A stretch of DNA of 7,030 bases from JAQICX01 sp964441455 (GTDB lineage Bacteria > Verrucomicrobiota > Kiritimatiellia > JAQICX01), in the NCBI GenBank assembly GCA_964441455.1, contig CAYTUX010000295.1, forward strand, positions 1-7,030. The letters are read 5' to 3'. A program made the translations under genes and the position numbers. A model generated the notes under the pieces. That model saw nothing but the letters and a program-made list of their open reading frames with translations, did not search any database and had not been told where the DNA came from. Below are positions 6,012-7,030 of this stretch, piece by piece (positions within the stretch are counted from its first letter, which is position 1; every line of letters begins with the position of its first letter).

Positions 6012-7030
6012 AACTGTTTGTTATCCTCATTTTTTTTCAAGTTAATGAGTATATCTACAATACCCTGCTCTTTAGTTTTTGCAACATTTTCATTATAGTT
6101 TGTAATTTTTTTCTCGTTCAAGTTCAGATTATCAAACATATCATCAATAACATACTCTGCACCTTCACTAAAAAACTGATCCGCTTGCATACAATACTTT
6201 TCCTGACCGGCATTCTGCATTGCACCAAGATTCTTTCGGTAATAGTAATCATCTAGAGTAACACAGATAACCGGTACCCCCTCCCCATGAGCAAAAATGA
6301 TTGGGTGATGTTTCATTGTCAATAAAAACTCTGCTTTTGAAATCACACCTCGTGCAGTTTTATAATCATAATTATATTTCAAAACAGCTGCTTTTTTACT
6401 CTTCATATTATTGATGACAGCCTGCTCGGCCTCTTCATCACTTGGCACCATCGGGACAAACAGAATCTGAAAATCATACTTTTCAATTATGTAATCACAT
6501 AATTGGGCAAAACGTTTTGCTGCCTTTTTCTGAATGGTAATACTTTGCCCCCAATAATGAAAGTTAGCAACCAGACAAGATTTCCCCGCATCAGGTAATT
6601 GCTCTTTTAAAATATATTCAGTAATTTCATCTGAAACTTTTTCACAAAAGAGAGCATCATCAAATGTCGATTCAACATGTTTTCCGAATACACCTATTGA
6701 TTTCAGATCTTTTTCAGACTCCTCTTTATCTCTCACTGATATATACCCAGCCTTTTCAAGTCCCCATTTTGCAAGTTTTTTATCTTTTTTGGATTTAAAA
6801 ACACCAATTGTCTGACCTGTCAGAATAACAGGAGTTCCCAGTAAATATGCCAGACGCATCACAAGTGCAGTCTCCCAAAGGCGACTTTTAGTCATCCCGG
6901 TAAGAAATCCGCCACCTGAAACATGTAAAATATCTGCTTCCTTTATCTGCTTTAACATATCTGCCTCTTCCAGAGAGGTAAACTGCAGATTAATTCCGGC
7001 ACGCAAAAATCTTGCAGAAAGAATCATTTT
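6008..7030 (-). CDS. Polysaccharide pyruvyl transferase family protein (5' end beyond window)
   Basis: At least 340 residues are visible, and the frame stays open to the right edge. The first ATG (7027-7025) is probably internal, because family members usually have several tens more residues before the first conserved motif. Numbering from that Met, recognisable elements are DILHVSGGGFL (32-42), the glycine-rich GQTIGVF (71-77), ISVRDKEESEKDLKSIGV (96-113), a Rossmann-like strand ILFVPMVPSDEE (188-199), and TMKHHPIIFAHGEGVPVICV (237-256), where many members have an R-x-H-x-x-x-F-A-x-x-x-G-v-P-v signature. KHH replaces the usual arginine-leucine-histidine. The family has a GT-B-like fold and moves pyruvyl from phosphoenolpyruvate onto sugars of exopolysaccharide, capsule or cell-wall polymers; some relatives may do other sugar-transfer steps. 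It is cytoplasmic, and its stop overlaps the next gene's start by ATGA. Confidence 0.82.
   Translation of the reverse strand, partial: KMILSARFLRAGINLQFTSLEEADMLKQIKEADILHVSGGGFLTGMTKSRLWETALVMRLAYLLGTPVILTGQTIGVFKSKKDKKLAKWGLEKAGYISVRDKEESEKDLKSIGVFGKHVESTFDDALFCEKVSDEITEYILKEQLPDAGKSCLVANFHYWGQSITIQKKAAKRFAQLCDYIIEKYDFQILFVPMVPSDEEAEQAVINNMKSKKAAVLKYNYDYKTARGVISKAEFLLTMKHHPIIFAHGEGVPVICVTLDDYYYRKNLGAMQNAGQEKYCMQADQFFSEGAEYVIDDMFDNLNLNEKKITNYNENVAKTKEQGIVDILINLKKNEDNKQL

Overview
The window looks like a chromosomal segment from a low-GC member of the PVC superphylum, most likely a Lentisphaerota- or Kiritimatiellota-type bacterium. This is inferred from three things: a very large secreted C10 peptidase carrying GLUG repeats, its C-terminal module around a 'DGIQNLLKYAIGLDP' segment that ends in 'YIRLKARMQD' (a style common in Verrucomicrobia and Lentisphaerota exported proteins), and a neighbouring surface-polysaccharide operon. 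The genus cannot be fixed from the sequence alone.

Layout from left to right. Bases 1-532 hold no convincing gene. They contain a pair of about 26-bp direct repeats and a cluster of four hairpins, two of which share the same arm sequence (GCTTTAG/CTAAAGC). At 533-616 there is a 27-codon remnant of an IS3-type transposase OrfA with its own ribosome binding site. Bases 617-763 are AT-rich and empty. A strong intrinsic terminator at 764-799 closes the large minus-strand gene at 848-4852. That gene encodes a 1334-residue exported streptopain-family (C10) cysteine peptidase with a signal peptide, a propeptide, an intact Cys/His catalytic pair, a carboxypeptidase-regulatory-like domain, two duplicated blocks holding 17 GLUG repeats in all, and a C-terminal module. 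Bases 4853-5324 are an intergenic region carrying the leader of the peptidase gene and a more GC-rich patch. Two minus-strand genes then run in from the right edge: a polysaccharide pyruvyl transferase family gene, cut by the window end, and a small sulfotransferase that overlaps it by ATGA.

All three real genes read leftward. The two right-hand genes are translationally coupled and probably form the tail of an operon that builds or decorates an extracellular polysaccharide with pyruvyl and sulfate groups. The peptidase is probably its own transcription unit: it lies about 470 bp from the operon, has its own Shine-Dalgarno sequence and possible promoter, and ends at a clear terminator. All three products concern the cell surface or exterior, but no direct functional link between the peptidase and the polysaccharide genes can be shown here. 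I found no clear evidence for a wholly new system. The least explained DNA is the hairpin cluster at 189-435 and a short motif, AAGCCATTYGC, that recurs in the intergenic DNA.
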